In this document: positions 35,263-47,639 of the stretch, piece by piece | How the letters are laid out: each line of letters opens with the position of its first letter | How positions within the stretch are numbered: the first letter of the stretch is position 1 | DNA from: Artemia franciscana | Taxonomy: Eukaryota > Arthropoda > Branchiopoda > Anostraca > Artemiidae | Length of the DNA: 64,000 nt | NCBI RefSeq assembly: GCF_032884065.1 | Contig: NC_088879.1 | Span: 22,306,038 to 22,370,037 of the forward strand | Reading direction: 5' to 3' | Position numbers and translations under genes: made by a program | The notes under the pieces: generated by a model | Databases searched by the model: none | Told to the model about the DNA's origin: nothing | The model's input: only the letters and a program-made list of their open reading frames with translations

Positions 35263-36053
35263 TTATTTTTATTATAAGCTAATCGTCGCCTATGAACTAA
35301 AGAAAAAGACTAATCATTTGTTTTTCTTTTAGATTCCTTGTCCGTGTATCTAGCCAACAAAAAATTATGCTAATGTGATTTATGACGACTATAAACTTAT
35401 TTTGAGTAAATAGAATGAGAAATTAATAGATGTGAAACAAAAGACTGAGAGGCGACATGGAGGCCGCCGGGCGGCGCATATTAGACAGGTACAAGACTGA
35501 CGTTCACTATTGGTTTAAATTACGAAATATCATTTTTCCTAAGGAAGATGAGACTTGCTGGGCAATCATGTAGAATAGATATTTCTGTCGAAAGAGATGC
35601 CACTGATTTGACAAACCTAAGACCACTTGAAAGCCTATAAAGAGCTTTGCTTTGTTACACAAAATATAACTACAGAACTAGCCAAAAAAAAAAACGACTG
35701 GTAATATTTTTCAATATTTGTTAAATTCTGAAAACTAACGCTTTACCGAAAACTGAGCTTGATTGAGTTTTGCAGAGAATTGTAATCGCGTACTAAAAGT
35801 TATCTATATCATGATCGATAAGAAATCCTTATAAATTAAACTGTCTTATATTTTATACAGGCTATTTATGAAAATTTATTTTCCTACTATAACACTCTAT
35901 CTTTGAGGGTCTATTTTTGCTTAAGCATGACAGTAGTTTTTAGAATTTTGCAGATATCTCAAGTCAGTCTATTTGACCTGCTTTAGTTAAAATATCTAGG
36001 GTAATATATTTTGTGATCTTCACAGTGTTGTCAAACAAAAATACTGCTGGGAT
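35263..36053. other. Upstream region of guanine deaminase
   Basis: A/T-rich sequence. The minus strand just ahead of the ATG contains CTTATAATAAAAATAA, which could resemble a TATA element but lies too close to the start codon for that role. The CTTTTTCTTTAG acceptor-like tract at 35297-35312 is the more useful signal. No CpG-rich promoter or other motif is evident. Confidence 0.4.
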
Positions 36054-36281
36054 TTGGAACAAAACAACTCTGTGTCAAAGGAAAGGAGTTCTGCGGCGGA
36101 AAGAACTTTAACGAAAATATTATATTTACTTTCAGCTTCATATCGTGAACAAAGAAAAAGATTGTTAAACTACCTGAATGAAAGCAATAGCGTTAAAATT
36201 GATAGAGCGGTCAACAAAATTACAATACTGACCAACAATTACAATCTTACTGATTTGGAAACAGATTTTAATTCTAACTAG
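36054..36281 (+). CDS. Small ORF, 75 codons, unrecognised
   Basis: This frame gives a hydrophilic, Lys/Arg/Asn-rich protein (SKERSSAAERTLTKILYLLS, then YREQRKRLLNYLNES) with helix-like spacing and no low-complexity run. It stays open upstream of the ATG for several codons. I know no family. It ends just before the hairpin cluster at 36285, so it could be a terminal gene piece of a mobile element. It may equally be chance. Confidence 0.3.
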   Translation: MEQNNSVSKERSSAAERTLTKILYLLSASYREQRKRLLNYLNESNSVKIDRAVNKITILTNNYNLTDLETDFNSN

Positions 36282-37149
36282 ACCTACGTTGCCTGGGCAA
36301 CGTGAAGTGTTGCGGCAACCTTTGTTCGGCTTTGCCGATTAAAGTGTTGCGAGAGCAACACTTTGGTTTTGTTTCTTCGCTATCGGTTAAATGCTGAAGT
36401 TGTCAAAACTATCAAAGCTTTCAAAACGGCATATTCAAAGAAGAACACAATCAGTAATCACATGATCAAATTCTTCAGCGTTGAAAAAACAACAGCAAAA
36501 GAATATCGGAAAAAGGGACTAAATTGAGTTTGCAGCCAGTTGAACTTTATCCTTTTCAATCGTAGACATCGTGACGGATGGAAACTTGGAACATTATCTT
36601 ATATAATCTAGTTGGTATTATAAAGCTATCCGTAACTTTTCAGGATCAAATACCATAAATGTGCACCAATTTGCACAAATTTGTAGCCCCTCATGAACTT
36701 CCTCTAGCAACTCATTCTTGCTTACAAGTCCCTCTTCCGTGAGAGACAAAGAATAACACAATCATTAATCAGATGATCAAAGGCTATTCCTCAGTGTTGA
36801 AAAAAAAAATATTGGAAGAAGGGACTAAATTGACTTTGCAGCCAGTTGAACTTTATCCTTTGCACACTATAGGCTCTGGCTCGAGGACAAGCAAAAACCA
36901 TCCTTTTTGGACCCAGGCAAGAGTCGTACGGAGCTTTCCAAAATATAATGTCATATTCATCAATCCGGCCCGAGGTCCACACTAACAGCCGATTATTACT
37001 TACTAGGCCCTTAAATGTCACTTTGCAGCCGGTTGAACTTTATCCTTTTCAATCGTAGACATCGTGACGGATGGAAACTTGGAACATTATCTTATGTAAT
37101 CTAGTTGGTATTATAAAGCTATCTGTAACTTTTCAGGATCAAAATACCA

Positions 37150-37241
37150 TCAGGGACCCATAAATTTCCTGTAATGACTCGCCATCCAGGATCGCTTATT
37201 ATTGGATGGCGAGTCATTACAGGAAATTTATGGGTCCCTGA
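37150..37241. repeat. Perfect 39-bp inverted repeat (hairpin)
   Basis: Arms 37150-37188 and 37203-37241 are exact reverse complements with a 14-nt loop. The arms begin TCAGGGACCCATAAATTTCC. The sister copy of the surrounding repeat at about 36640-36680 lacks this segment, so it is an insertion or a newly made inverted duplication. Confidence 0.95.
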
Positions 37242-38481
37242 TTCCATAGATGTGTACCAATTTGCTTAAATTTGTAGCCCCTCGTGAGCCTCCTCTAGCA
37301 ACCGATTCTTACTTACAAGTCCCTCTCCCGGGATATACATCCAAGTTCACCGGAAACAAATAATGGGTACACCAACTAGCAAAAGTTCCAAACCCCTTGT
37401 CGCTGAAGTCATTGTAGCCTAACAGCCGATTATTACTTACAACTCCCCTACATGTCTTACAATCGGGAACCAAGTTGTTCTTACCATCAATTACACCAGA
37501 AACAGATAATAGGTACACCAATCAGCAAAAGTTGCAAACCCCTCATTGCCAAAGATGATTATAAGCTAATAATCGACTGTTGCTTGGAAGTCCCCTACAT
37601 ATCTCACAATTGGTATCGGCCTATTTTTGGTTCAAGTATGTACCTTACCACTGAAGTTGTCAACCCCTTGAAACTTTCAAACTGGTGTATGTCATGAAGG
37701 AATTTTTGTAACAAAAAATGGATGACATATACTTTGATCAGCTCATCAAGTTCTATCGATTGTCATTGAAAAAAAGATTCTATCTGTCTTAGTTCAGAAG
37801 TTGACTTTTTTGCCGGAGGCCAACTTTCTAACACCACCACTTAGAAAGGAGCAAAGGATAAGCTCTAATTTCTTTAGCAATGAGAGAACTTTTAAAGTTT
37901 AAGAGGTATATCTGATACCATTTCCCTATTGCAATCCCAAGTAGAAAAAAAAGAATGGTAAAGTCAGCTGAAATCACGAACAGAAATGGCTAGAAACAAT
38001 AGATGGCAGCACTTTCGGACCCGTGGGAAAATCGCACTTTTTTGTTTCTGTAAATTTTTCTATTTATCACTCAAAGAAGATATATTGGCTGTGGGGCCGG
38101 GGAACTACCGCATATATTTAACACTTATAGATTTTAGTCCATCTTCAATTTGAAACTGGTGCCTGCCTGCTTGCCTGCTAGAACGGAGCTTTCCACTCGA
38201 AAGCAGAAACATGGTTTGATGAAACGAAAGCTTGGCTGCACAACTTCAGATACTCCTCTCTGACATAGGCTATATAACTCCACTTCACTTCGCACACCAT
38301 AGGCTCTGGCTCGAGGACAAGCAAAAACCATCCTTTTTGGCCCCAGGCAAGAGTTCTACGGAGCTTTCCAAAATGTAATGTGATATTCATCAATCCGGCC
38401 TGAGGTCCACACTTTCCGTAAAAACCGCACAGGTTAGACCCTTACCAGTTTCCAGGAATAAGCTGAGATCGGCGGCATAGG

Positions 38482-38510
38482 AAAAAAAAAAAAAAAAAAA
38501 AAAAAAAAAA
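38482..38510 (+). repeat. Poly(A) tract, 29 bp
   Basis: An uninterrupted A29 is followed by CGGGACAAAACC and the terminal hairpin of the preceding element. It could be part of the element end or a later expansion. Confidence 0.9.
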
Positions 38511-38545
38511 CGGGACAAAACCAAAGTGTTGCTCTCGCAACACAA

Positions 38546-39239
38546 TAATAACAATATCCTATTGATTGGCCCACATCTGTTAAATTATTTAAGCTCCTCA
38601 AAGTTTATAAAAAACACTTTTAGTTACAAAATAAATCTTAAAACAATTGATGCAACGTCAAGACATTGTAAAAGAAGAAAAAAAATTTTCAAACTAGTGT
38701 TAAAACAACAAGCCCGCCTTAATCAGTTTCTAACAATACAGTAGTACCACCTTGATCAATGATTTCATCCCTATAGTAAGAAAAAAATAGACGAAAAAAA
38801 ATTGGCCACAAGTTTCAATTCACCCTTTGTAGTATTTTTGAAAGAAACTTTCCTATTGGAATTTTTCATTTTGATTCTATTTCAGTCAAACGTAAAATTA
38901 ATAACATAATAAAACTTCTAAATGGACAATGCAATTTTTTCACCTAACCTGTTTCGTTTGTTTAATCAACTTTTTGAACGGACGGAACAATAACTTATTT
39001 AACAATTAGCTTTCAAAGGAAGATAGATACTATGTATAAAAAGTCACTGCATATAAAACATCAACACTAATCAAATAGTTCGTGGTTATGAACTGGAAGG
39101 AGTGAGTTGGCCCAATAGTAACCAAAACTATAAAAAACAAATTTTTGTATGACAATAAATACATCAAAAGAATGAACTTTTAATGCTGATTCCAAATATG
39201 TAAGACTCATTAAGTTTAATATTACCTGTCAAAAGTTAC
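38546..39239. other. Non-coding A/T-rich stretch
   Basis: Nothing recognised apart from a short Lys-rich frame (38526-38744) that starts inside the hairpin and has no family match. Confidence 0.45.
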
Positions 39240-41530
39240 AAGCCAGAGAATGGTTGCCTTATTTTCGAAAAAGGGGGAAACACCCCCCCCCTAAGTAATG
39301 GCATCTTATTGAAAATTGCAACATCAGATTCAGCGTATCAGAGAACCGTGTGTTAGTTGTTTTTTTGTTGTTTTTTTTTTGTTTCTTCTTCCCAGGGATG
39401 ATTGTGTCGAACCAATGGTCCTAGAAGACAGGAACAGGGCTTATTGACAAGGAAATTAGAAGTTTTAATGCTCTTTTTAAAGTGACCAAAAAGATTAGAG
39501 GATAGCAGTCCCCTTTCACGCGCCCCTTTTTCCCTAAGGTCGGCTGATCAAAATTTTGAGATAATCATTTTGTTCAGCATAGTTGAAAGGTCCAATAGCT
39601 TTGTCCTTGGGTATGACATTATCCTCCACTACCCCTGGGAGAAAGGCTGACAGCTAGGAAATTTTCCCATTGTTCACATACAGTGTTTGTTATTGGGAAC
39701 TATACGTACATTTTTCAGGAGGGGAAATTTTCTTGTGGGGGGGATTTCTATGGGGAGACTTTTCCGTTGTTAGAAAAGTTCCTGGGGGAAGAGCTTTCAA
39801 GAGGAAATTTTACACGAGGGAAAATTGCCAGAATTTCTATACAAAATTCGTTTTATGCTTCTATTTATCTCTTTGGCGGTTTAACTTGGCTTGTGGAGAT
39901 TTTCTAAGGGAATTGTCAGGAGAAAGTTTTCAGTGGGGTTAGATTTCTTTGCGGTATTTTTCTATGGATGGGTTTCTGGTATGAATGTAAAGATGAGTAC
40001 AAAGTAAACAAAAATAATATTTTTTTTTAATGACATTATACTAAAGAGAATTTTTCAGGCGGAGTCGTCCGCAAGAAATTTTTCTTGGAAGTATTTGCAG
40101 CAAGGGCGGAATTGATGGGGGGTAATTTCCCGTGGGATCATTTTCAGACTTAGCATCGAGGTGATTCCTTCAACTTACCAAGGAGGTATTTTTCATGGCT
40201 GGGATATTTCCATGGGGAGGTTTCTCGAAATTATATGAAAAACGAACAGAAACTAAATAAGAAAAAAACGATTTTTTTCAACTGAAAGTAAGCAGCAACA
40301 ATAAAACATAAAGCGAACAGAAATTATTTCGCATATGAGGGGGGCTGCCTCCTCCATTATATCCCAATCTCTACGCTAAAGTTAGACCTTTTGTTCCAAT
40401 TCTTTAAGAACGACTCCTGAAACACAAGGACCGCTTCATTAGAATGAGGAGTTTTTTTTAAACTGCTCATAATCTTTAGCGTGAAGAGTTTTTTAGATGA
40501 GACAAAACTAGTGACGCTTAGTAAAGCTAGATTGATTGTCTGATAAACATAAATAAAAATAAAAAAGATTTTTCATCTGAAAGTAAGGAGCAGCATTCAA
40601 ACTTAAAACAAACGGAAACTATTCTGTATATGTGAGGGTTGCCCCTTCCTTAACCCTAGCTCTTAACGCGAAAGTCTTAAATTTCTTTGAAAATGCTTTT
40701 CATCAAAATTCAACAGCCCTTGTTTTTGAGCTGTCTTTCTTAAAGAATAGTGAAAAAAGCCAAACTTTAACGTAAAGAGCGAGGATTAATGAAGCGAAAG
40801 CCTCCATCATATAAAGAATAATTTCTTTTCGTTGTAAGTTTATGTTACTCCTTATTTTCAGTTCAAAAAAATTGTTTTTTAAAATTTAATTTCTGACTGT
40901 TTCTCGGTCAGAAAAAGCATGCCAATCGGTCGGTAAATTCACGCCAGCGATTCCCGTCCTCCCACCCTGTGTAAGAATTTCCCTTTGAAAATTTCTTACG
41001 AAAACTTTCGTCTTCGCTGAAAATTCTCCCATGAAAATCTCCCCCGCAGAAAAATTCAACCCAAAAATTTCTGAATATTTCCAAATATAATCTACTATAT
41101 GTGAACAATGTGCAAATTACAGCCCTTTCCCCAGGAAGCCCGGTGTTCATATCACCCCCAAATGCATAGTTTATAGAGCTTTCAATTATGCTGAATCAAA
41201 TGGATATCTCAAAACTCTGATTGGATGTCTTTGGAGGAAAATGGGCGTGGCAGGGGGGCTAGATACCCTCCAATCTTTCTGTTCACATAAAGATGCACTA
41301 GGACTTGTGGTTTTTTGAACGAGCCCTTTCCCGATCTTCTAGAACTATTGATCACCCCTGGTGAGAAAAAAAACTAACAGGCATCTGTGACATCTCTTCT
41401 TGCAAAAATACAAAATTCCATATTCTTGTGGAATGGAGCTTGAAATCTCTACAGAATGGTTATCTGATGTGCTGAACGTGATGGTATGATTTTCAATATT
41501 ATATCTTGACTTTTTGTCTTAAGTCAATCA
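39240..41530. mobile_element. 2.3-kb palindromic foldback composite
   Basis: The left part (39240-40250) is family B in reverse orientation and the right part (40880-41530) is family B in forward orientation. Shared landmarks are a TATGTGAACAATG string and the CTTTCAA(C/T)TATGCTGAA, then ATCTCAAAA.T.TGAT module, in mirrored order. Between them lie two foldback units: 40262-40490 (right arm lost) and 40565-40876 (complete). The whole can be read as one large foldback element with a nested core, or as two family B plus foldback units inserted head to head. Confidence 0.75.
40565..40876. mobile_element. Foldback MITE, complete copy
   Basis: Arms 40565-40680 and 40760-40876 are inverted copies. 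The left arm includes CTGAAAGTAAGGAGCAGCAT and the right arm ends in the TTACTCCTTATTTTCAG complement. The centre includes ATTCAACAGCCCTTGTTTTT, the long-centre subtype also seen at 13712-14062. Confidence 0.85.
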
Positions 41531-41564
41531 AGACATGCATTAATTCAAAAACGTTCAGAAATTG

Positions 41565-41790
41565 AATAAAAAAAACAAGTATTTTTAACCGCAAGTAAGG
41601 AGCGACATTAAAACTTAAAACGAATAGAAATTATTTCGTATATGAAAGGGGTTGTCCCCTCCTCGACGCCTCGCTCTTTACGCTAAAGTTTTTAATTGTT
41701 TTATAAAGAGGAGCTGTGACAAAGAGTCAAACTTTAGCGTAAAGAGCGAGGCTTTGAGGAGGGGACAACCTCTTTGCCGTTCTCAAAAGA
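41565..41790 (+). mobile_element. Foldback element with truncated right arm
   Basis: The lead-in ACATGCATTAATTCAAAAAC (about 41533) is followed by a full left arm, GCCTCGCTCTTTACGCTAAA, the centre, and about 55 bp of right arm (AACTTTAGCGTAAAGAGCGA, then GGCTTTGAGGAGGGGACAAC). It breaks off at about 41777. Confidence 0.85.
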
Positions 41791-43959
41791 CGGAATATTC
41801 ACCCTGACTATCAAAATAGCAAATCTTTAATATGTCAGGAACGACTAAGGAGGAGGGTTCTGACTTAAAACTATCAGATAGTAATTGGGGACAGCAAGGG
41901 GATTTCGAACATTATGTCTAGGACAAGAGATAAGAGTATAAAAAAATCTCCTAAATATTTGTTCGCCCAAATAAAGACAAAAATTTTTTTTATTAATAGT
42001 TTGAAACTCATATCTCGAAACTGTTAGATCAAAGAGAGCCCTGCGTATAGAAAAATCTGGCAATTCTTTTTTTTTCAACCAAAAATGGTAAATAAGTTTT
42101 TGTTCCAATTAGCTACTCTGCACGCTTTTGTTCAGACCAGTTACTAGTCTTAGAACATTTTTGATTCGGGACCGCTGAAACGGGACGTTAAATTTTGTCT
42201 CTCCAATCGGCTTATAAACGACATCCATAATTTTTCTGATCAGGACAACCCTCATTCAGAAAGCAAATTTGAAATATATTGTGAACGTATCGGTTCGTGA
42301 CATACGAGTATTGGTCCAACTTATTTGTTCCTGAATAGTCGTGTAACTTACAGGGCAAGAAGACAGGGTCAGGTAGACCTTAATCGAAACAAAAATATTT
42401 TGAAGATTGGTTGTATTGGCATGGGCGCCTACAACTGAACCAGAAAATTCTATTTTCTAAGATTGGAATAGACACGGGATATGAAGAATAGGACAAAAGA
42501 GACCTTAATGAAGACAAAGGCAATAAGGAAAATGTCTTATTGATTCATTAATCCCCAAATAGGTCTAAATTTTTTTCTCTGACCGGCTAGACACCAACAA
42601 GCCATTCATATTGGGCCAAACAAAGCTGCGGGAGAATATCTCATTAAAAGGTTATATAGACTACTGAAACTTTGAAATGTTGATAGGAATTGATTTTGGA
42701 ACTGAGTAATTTCCTCTGAGTTCTCCAAAAATAGGGAACCGTATGAAAAACAATGTTTGGGGGAGACTATTGATATTTCGAGAAGTCTTTCAGTTCAAAG
42801 GATACCTCATCCCCTCTAGTTTCGATTTTGTAAAATGTCGGTAAAAAAAATCAATTCCTTCAAGTGACACTCATTTTTTCTATGGCAACTTGCTCCGTAT
42901 GTACCGATAAATTGAATTTTATGGCAAATTCAGCAGATGTTATACGTTTGACGGAGGCCAAAATAGCGAGTTTCACTTTGACATGTAGTCTCACCTGATG
43001 TTATTATACCTCAGTCAGTGCTGGTCAAACTTGGGACTTAATGGTATTTTAATTGCTTAGTGAATTGCAAGAAAATGAACCATTGTGTCGGCTACGCAAC
43101 CATGTATGTGAATTTTATGTATATATATATTTTTTTAATTAACGTAAATTTTTTTGAGATAGAAGCAAGGGGAAAAGGCAGCATAACCGGCACGTACACA
43201 GAAAATTAGGTCAGGGATGTGTAACTTAGAAAAGAATGTTTGATAGTCTTTTTTCACCCAACTATCAACCCTGTTCCCATATATAATGATCACTTCCGTT
43301 AAAACTGACAACCCCTCTGATGGGCTGAATATAAACCTAAGCTGTATAAATAACTTTGTCAATTATGTTGATTTGCGGCATTTCTTGCATTAGTTTTCAT
43401 CGACAGTTGGCTCATAATGCGCAATAATGCCAATTTTAAAAATCAGTAAAATTTGTAAGTCACCTTGGCTACATCTTACCCCACAAGAGGCCACATATAG
43501 GCAGAGCTTAGACGGTCAGATATGTGCCATGTGACAATTGCGTGTGGTACGCTATTGTTGCGGTAGTAACTATTATATTTTGATATAGTGCTCAATGGGG
43601 AATTGAACAATACTACTCATTTGTTATTATAGCCTAACGTTTAATTTAGAACAGGCTATGCTAGAGACTGAATTTACGGATTATTGTAAAAAAATTAAAT
43701 TGTAGATATGGAATTATCTTGGTTCGATGGAGCTCCTCTCCCCTCTTTCTGCACGAGTCTGCTAGTCCGAACATAACAAGATTTAACACTTATAGTAATT
43801 TTCAGTTTATTCTTGAAGGGGTTAATCGACTAAATTCAGCTTATTTGGAGATGTTCTCTTTATGCACATTTGTGTTTATGTATAGTTGAATAATTGATTC
43901 CCAAATTGAATTGAAATTTAAATGAACAGTAAGGTCAAATTTAAAGTGAAGAGGAGCAG
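41791..43959. other. Non-coding stretch, weak internal repeats
   Basis: No gene is recognised. Two diverged segments share a (G/C)TAAATTTT..TCTCT..(C/T)CGGCT pattern (about 42190-42230 and 42560-42600) and a GTAGACCTTAAT / GAGACCTTAATGAAGAC pattern, suggesting an old tandem duplication around 42100-42640. Confidence 0.45.
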
Positions 43960-46845
43960 GATTAGCACCCCTTAAACCTTCCAAGGTCAGGGCATTATTT
44001 GTGCTATGAAGGTTAATGTGTAGAATGAAGGTGATAAGCTTTGAGTAACAACAAGAGCTAAGAGCTCATGTGGCACTTTTGACGAGGCAAGAAGAGCTAA
44101 GAGCCAAGAGATCATATGGTATGAGCTCTAGCAAAATTCTATGAATCAATAGATTAATTTAAAAGGAAAATAAGGGCCTTAATGCCGGTCAGGATTTAAA
44201 ATAAGAGCTCTGAGTCACGATGTCCTTCTAAATATCAAAATTCATTAAGATCCGATCGCCCACTCGTATGTTATAAATATCTAATTTATTCTAATGTTTC
44301 CTCTCCCTTCAGCCCCCTAGATGGTTGAATCTTGGAAAACGACTTTATCAAGTCAATTTGTGCAGCTCCCTGACACGCCCACCAATTTTCATCGTCCTAG
44401 CACGTCCAGAAGCACCAAACTCGCCAAATCAATGAACCCCTCCCCCCAACTCCCCCAAAGAGAGCGAATCCAGTACGGTTCCGTCAATCACGTATCAAGG
44501 AAATTTGCTTATTCTATCCACCAAGCTTCATCCCGATTCCTCCACTCCAAGTGTTTTCCAATATTTCCCCCTCCAACTCCCCCCAATGTCAAAAGATCTG
44601 GTCGGGATTTGAAATAAGAGCTCTGAGACATGAATTCCTTCTAAATATCAAATTTCATTAAGATCCGATCACCTATTCGTAAAATAAAAATACCCAATTT
44701 TCACGTTTTCCAAGAACTCCGGTTTTCCCCCTCCAACTCCCCCCAATGTCACAGGATCTGGTCGGAATTTAAAATTAGAGCTTTAAAACGCAAGACCCTT
44801 CTAAATATCAAATTTCATTAAGATCTGGTCACCCTTTCGTAAGTTAAAAATACCTCAATTTTCAAAATTACCCCCCCCCCCCAACTCCACCAAAGAGAGC
44901 AGATCCGGTCCGATTATGTCAGTCACGTGTGTTAGACAGTTTTTTATTCTTCCCATCCAGTTTCATCCTGATCTCACCGCTTTAAGTATTTTCTAAGATT
45001 TCCGGTTCCCCTCAACTGCCCCCCCCCCCCCAATTACGCTGGATCCGGTTGAGATTAAAATAAGAGATCCGAGTCACGAGTTCCTTCTAAATATGAAGTT
45101 TTATGAAGATCCGATCACTCCTTCATAAGTTAAAAATACTTTATTTTTTCTAACTTTTCAGAATTAACCCCCCCCCCAAATAGAGTGGATCCGTTCCAAT
45201 TATGCAAATCACGTATCTAAGACTTCTGCTTATTTTTTCCACCAAGTTCCATCCCGATCCCTCCAATCTAAGCGTTTTCCATGATTTTAGGTTCCCCCAC
45301 CCCAAACTCCCCCCAATGTCACCAGATCCGGTCGGGACTTAAAATAAGAGCTTTGAGACACGATATCTTTCTAAATATCAAATTTCATTGAGATGCGATC
45401 ACCCGTTCGTAAGTTAAAAATACCTCATTTTTTCTAATTTTTCAGAATTACCCCCCCCCCCCTTCAACTACCCCAAAGAGAGCGGATCCATTCCCGTTAT
45501 GTCAATCATGTATCTAGGACTTGTGCTTATTTTTCCCACCAAGTTTCACCCCGATCCCTCCACTCTAAGTGTTTGCCAAGTTTTAGGTTTCCCCCTCCCA
45601 ACTCTCACCCCCCAGTGTCACCAGATCTGTTCAGAATTTAAAATAAGAGCTCTGAGACACGATATCCCTCTAAATATCAAATTTCACTGATATTCGATCA
45701 CCTGTTCGTAAGTTAGAAATACCTCATTTTTTCTAATATTTCAGAATTATCCCCCCCCCAACTACCCCAAAGAGAGCGGATCCGTTCCAGTTATGTCAAT
45801 CATGTATCTAGAACGTGTGCTTATTTTTCCCATCAAGTTTCATCCCGATCCCTCCGCTCTAAGTGTTTTCCAAGTGTTAAGTTTCTCCCTCCCAACCCCC
45901 CCCCCCCAACGTAACCGGATCTTTCCGGGATTTAAAATAAGAGCTCTGAGACACGATATCCTTCTAAATTATCAAATTTCATTGAGATTCGATTACCCGT
46001 TCGTAAGTTAAAAATACCTCATTTTTTCTAATTTTCCAGAATTAACCCTGCCCCCAACTACCCCAAAGAGACCGGATCCGTTCCAGTTATGTCCATCATG
46101 TATCTAAAACTTGTGCTTATTTTCCCCACCAAGTTTCATCCCGATCCCTCCACTCTAAGTGTTTTCCAAGATTTTAGGTTTCCCCCTCCCAACCCCCCCC
46201 CCCCATTGTCACCAGATCCGGTCGGGATCTAAATAAGCGCTCCGAGACAAGATATTCTCTAAATATCAAATTTCATTGAGATCCGATCACCCGTTCGTAA
46301 GTTAAAAATACCTCATTTTTTCTATTTTTTCAGAATTAACCCCCCCCCCCCAACTACCCCAAAGAGAGCAGATCCATTCCGGTTATGTCAATCATGTATC
46401 TAGGACTTGTGTTTATTTTTCCCACCAAGTTTCATCCCGATCCCTCCACTCTAAGTGTTTTCCAAGTTTTAGGTTTCCCCCTCACAACTCACCCCCAAAT
46501 GTCACCAAATCCGGTCGGGATTTGAAATAACAGCTCTGAGACACGATATCCTTCCAAACATCACACTTCATTAAGATCTGATCAACCGTTCGTAAATTAA
46601 AAATACTTCAATTTTCCTATTTTTTCCGATTTAACGCGCCCCCCACTTCCCCCCCCCCCCAGATGGTCAAATCGGGAAAATAACTATTTCTAATTTAATC
46701 TGGTCCGGTCCCTGATACGCCTGCCAAATTTCATCGTCCTAGCTTACCTGGAATTGCCTAAAGTAGCAAAACCGGGACCGACAGACCGACAGAATTCGAG
46801 ATTGCTATATGTCACTTGGTTAATACCAAGTGCCATAAAAACTAA
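43960..46845 (+). mobile_element. Element with ~295-bp tandem array and terminal hairpin
   Basis: A non-repeated head (about 43960-44170, with TGAGTAACAACAAGAGCTAA and GAGATCATATGGTATGAGCT) leads into about seven units. Anchors near 44484, 44924, 45203, 45498, 45792, 46088 and 46385 share AT(G)TCAATCA(C/T)GTATCTA, and the later units have a 294-297 bp period. Each unit has a C9-C14 run, GATCCGGTCGGGATTTAAAA, AGAGCTCTGAGACACGATAT, and CCGTTCGTAAGTTAAAAATA. Head and tail share an AGATGGT(T/C)(G/A)AAT, then TTTCATCGTCCTAGC module. The right end carries a hairpin, CACTTGGT and ACCAAGTG around TAAT (46813-46832), then CATAAAAACTAA. No protein is encoded. The layout is like that of a non-autonomous Helitron, but the ends are not proven. 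Confidence 0.7.
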
Positions 46846-47639
46846 CATTTGTTGTTCCCAGGCAAATTATCGTTTTTGCTATTGTGACTTGTCTTAATTG
46901 ACGCATCAACATATATTTGGCATTAACACTAACACTAATAACGCTCAAATAGAACACTATTCTATTTTTCTTGCTTAAACCAGTATTTATCTTAGATTTG
47001 AAGTGATTCACTTTTACGTGGGTAATTCTTTTCTATTGTCCCGCAAGGTAAGGAGAGATGTTAAGAAAAAAAATAATAAAGGAAAGAATAATTACTCTTC
47101 TAATGGACTCTTCCAATCATCTTAGACATGAAATAACACAAAGCAGGACCTGTTCTTCGTAATTAGTGCATAAGCTTCTTAAGATACAGGTGTCTTATGA
47201 CTCATGTCATAAGACAACTTAATTATTATTGAAAACCTAAATTAGGGCGTTGAAATTGAAGTAAAGAATTTAACACAAATCGTTGAATTGTTAAAATTGG
47301 TAACACAAAATGCAGCGCTAGTAGAAATAAAAGCTTGTATCCGTTTTGATAATTACCAGGGGTATATGTGCCTACTAATTTTTTTCTTGCGCCTTGGAGA
47401 TAAAGATCGCGGGAGAAAAAGACAAGAGCAAGTTTTCTGAAACAAGAGTTAGAAAAATGTTGCTCTAAAAGAAGATTTTTATGATATTTCAAATGAAGTC
47501 TTTGCATCTATATTCATTCCTGGAAGGAGCATCCAATTTATAGAAAAAAATTAACGTATCGTCAATCTAATTATATCTAATTATGTAATAAATACATTGT
47601 TGCGTTTGTAATATCAAATTAAAATAAAAACTAGTTTTT
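46846..47639. other. Non-coding stretch with a 10-bp hairpin
   Basis: The only structure is GTCTTATGAC / GTCATAAGAC around TCAT at 47192-47215. Short minus-strand frames (46820-47011, 47226-47507) are unrecognised and probably chance. Confidence 0.45.

Larger units (their letters stand above)
36285..38545 (+). mobile_element. Hairpin-bounded repeat element
   Basis: The left edge holds three short hairpins: ACGTTGCC..GGCAACGT (36290-36310), a GTTGCGGCAAC palindrome, and AAGTGTTGCGAGAGCAACAC (about 36339-36358), which is followed by TTTGGTTTTG. The right edge repeats the last one in opposite orientation: CAAAACCAAAG then TGTTGCTCTCGCAACAC at about 38515-38543. Inside are diverged direct repeats: a block with TTTGCAGCCAGTTGAACTTT at about 36528, 36834 and 37020, and a 117-bp block at 36860-36981 repeated at 38296-38413. 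No long frame is present. The layout of terminal hairpins with internal tandem units recalls non-autonomous Helitron-like elements. Confidence 0.6.

Noticed and set aside
44321..46011. ORFs within the 295-bp array
   Set aside because: Pro/Ser-rich frames recur with the unit and come from the C-runs.
43960..46845. A CRISPR-like array
   Set aside because: The units are about 295 bp and repeat throughout, with no short repeat and unique spacer pattern, and the DNA is eukaryotic.
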